Shown here piece by piece: positions 63,301 through 64,000 of a DNA stretch of 64,000 nt (the first letter of the stretch is position 1; every line of letters begins with the position of its first letter). The notes under the pieces were generated by a model. That model ran no database searches and was not told the origin of the DNA. It was given only the letters and a program-made list of their open reading frames with translations. The DNA is taken from positions 9,487 through 73,486 of the forward strand of contig VWYX01000009.1 of assembly GCA_013396525.1 (NCBI GenBank), given 5' to 3'. Position numbers and translations under genes: made by a program. This DNA comes from Chaetorhynchus papuensis. Taxonomy: Eukaryota; Chordata; Aves; Passeriformes; Rhipiduridae.

Positions 63301-64000
63301 AAGAACATATGTATCTTTGTGACAACTTAGCAATTACAAGAAAGACACCTTCCCTTTGCAGCTTTCCCATGTAAAGCAGAGCTAGCGCATGTACTTCTGA
63401 AACTTGAGAGTGTGCAGGACTGAGAAAGAGCCTTTAGACGCCGAGTGAGGCAGCTGGGACTGCAGCGCTACCATAGCAACTCCTTCAAGCCTGCCGGGCT
63501 TCGTGATGTTCTCCTCCCTGGATCAAAGCACCTCCGTGCCTTTCCTCCTCAGCTGGCATTGCCATGCCATGAGGAGGAAGGTGGCTGCAAGCTGAAATGC
63601 CTTGATGTATGTTGTCCATTTACATGCATAAAATCAGTAATACCACTATTTCATTAGTGTGATGCTTGACGGCTTTTCTCAAAGCCCATTACAACCAATG
63701 AATAGGTCACAATTGGTACAGAACAAAAACCTCAACCAAAAAATTAACTTGAAAAAAAAAATGCATTGATTAGAGCATTTCAAAACAGGTTTATATAATT
63801 CCTTCACTTCTCCAGCATTCTCTGTCCATTGTAGAGGAATGGATACCAAATAGCACTGTTCTGACATTCAGGACCTGTAGTCTAAATAAGGCAGATTAAG
63901 GAAATCCCTGTGTTGTAAAGGTATGGCTAAAGTACCTAAAGATAATATGCAGATCTTACTGGAATCCAGGCTGTAGGAGAACAACAATGTATATCAGCAT
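60305..64000. other. Mostly unique DNA, one unexplained minus-strand open frame
   Basis: A 65-codon minus-strand frame at 61453-61650 ends in a stop. It reads protein-like in its second half (LFADGLGDYETMSVDRISQV, then LSRFYRSYMIFGAGANSNLA), but no good acceptor precedes it and its possible donors are non-standard, so I do not call it an exon. A tandem pair of small palindromes lies at 62040-62069, and a short GTTAGTT tandem at about 63100-63120. No transposon is seen. The last bases (ATATCAGCAT) match the start of the 33-bp repeat and are cut by the window edge. Confidence 0.35.
62040..62069. repeat. Tandem pair of 15-bp palindromes
   Basis: CTGGCTATAAGCCAG is followed directly by CTGGCTATAAGTCAG. 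Each unit has self-complementary ends (CTGGCT/AGCCAG in the first) around a 3-base centre, so the pair can form two small hairpins or one larger one. Confidence 0.6.

Noticed and set aside
1..64000. tRNA, rRNA, snRNA, CRISPR array, bacterial operon or phage-like system
   Set aside because: I looked for cloverleaf or U6-type sequences, regularly spaced repeats and tightly packed genes and saw none. The window is vertebrate non-coding-rich DNA.

Overview
This window looks like AT-rich, repeat-poor nuclear DNA of a bird; other sauropsids are possible but less likely. The evidence is the repeat content. The clearly recognisable transposons are five fragments of CR1, the dominant LINE of birds, each truncated at its 5' end. 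There is also one solo retroviral LTR with an intact target-site duplication and one faint MIR-like SINE relic. There are no Alu-, L1- or B-type elements, no operon-like gene packing and no long open frames. A 20-N assembly gap lies at 50572-50591.

The window appears to be mostly intron or intergenic DNA. Nothing in it can be named with confidence as a known gene. Five minus-strand blocks have the structure of internal coding exons, with acceptor, open frame and donor: 59943-60304 (362 nt), 50336-50446 (111 nt), 48854-49007 (154 nt), 10048-10146 (99 nt) and 9198-9449 (252 nt). Two neighbouring pairs have matching splice phase: 50336-50446 with 48854-49007, and 10048-10146 with 9198-9449. My working hypothesis is one or two large minus-strand genes with long introns, running from the high-coordinate end towards the low end. 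I do not recognise the protein. Weaker exon-like blocks are also listed: 25 nt and 42 nt on the minus strand, and blocks at 8307, 31301 and 52937 on the plus strand. Some of these must be chance, because they imply transcripts on opposite strands.

Layout. 1-8.3 kb: unique sequence with one degenerate C2H2 zinc-finger-like motif (4761-4838). 8.3-10.2 kb: cluster of exon-like blocks. 10.2-22.3 kb: mostly unique, with a short CR1 tail, a MIR-like relic, a 42-nt exon-like block and one copy of a 33-bp repeat. 22.38-22.70 kb: a CpG island next to a (CCTA)n microsatellite, with a CTCF-like motif between them. 26.6-27.0 kb: CR1. 27.8 kb: second copy of the 33-bp repeat. 36.35-36.40 kb: a 9-bp inverted repeat overlapping a perfect CTCF core match. 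41.79-42.35 kb: solo LTR. 44.1-44.86 kb: CR1. 48.8-50.5 kb: the best exon pair. 51.2-52.6 kb: GC-rich, CpG-poor block containing a degenerate minisatellite, followed by a plus-strand exon-like block. 55.42 kb: CTCF-like motif beside a CR1 that still carries the end of its reverse-transcriptase ORF. 59.7 kb: CR1 tail. 59.9-60.3 kb: the longest candidate exon.

All exon calls were made by eye from splice signals, open frame and phase, without any homology search. They are testable predictions, not established genes.
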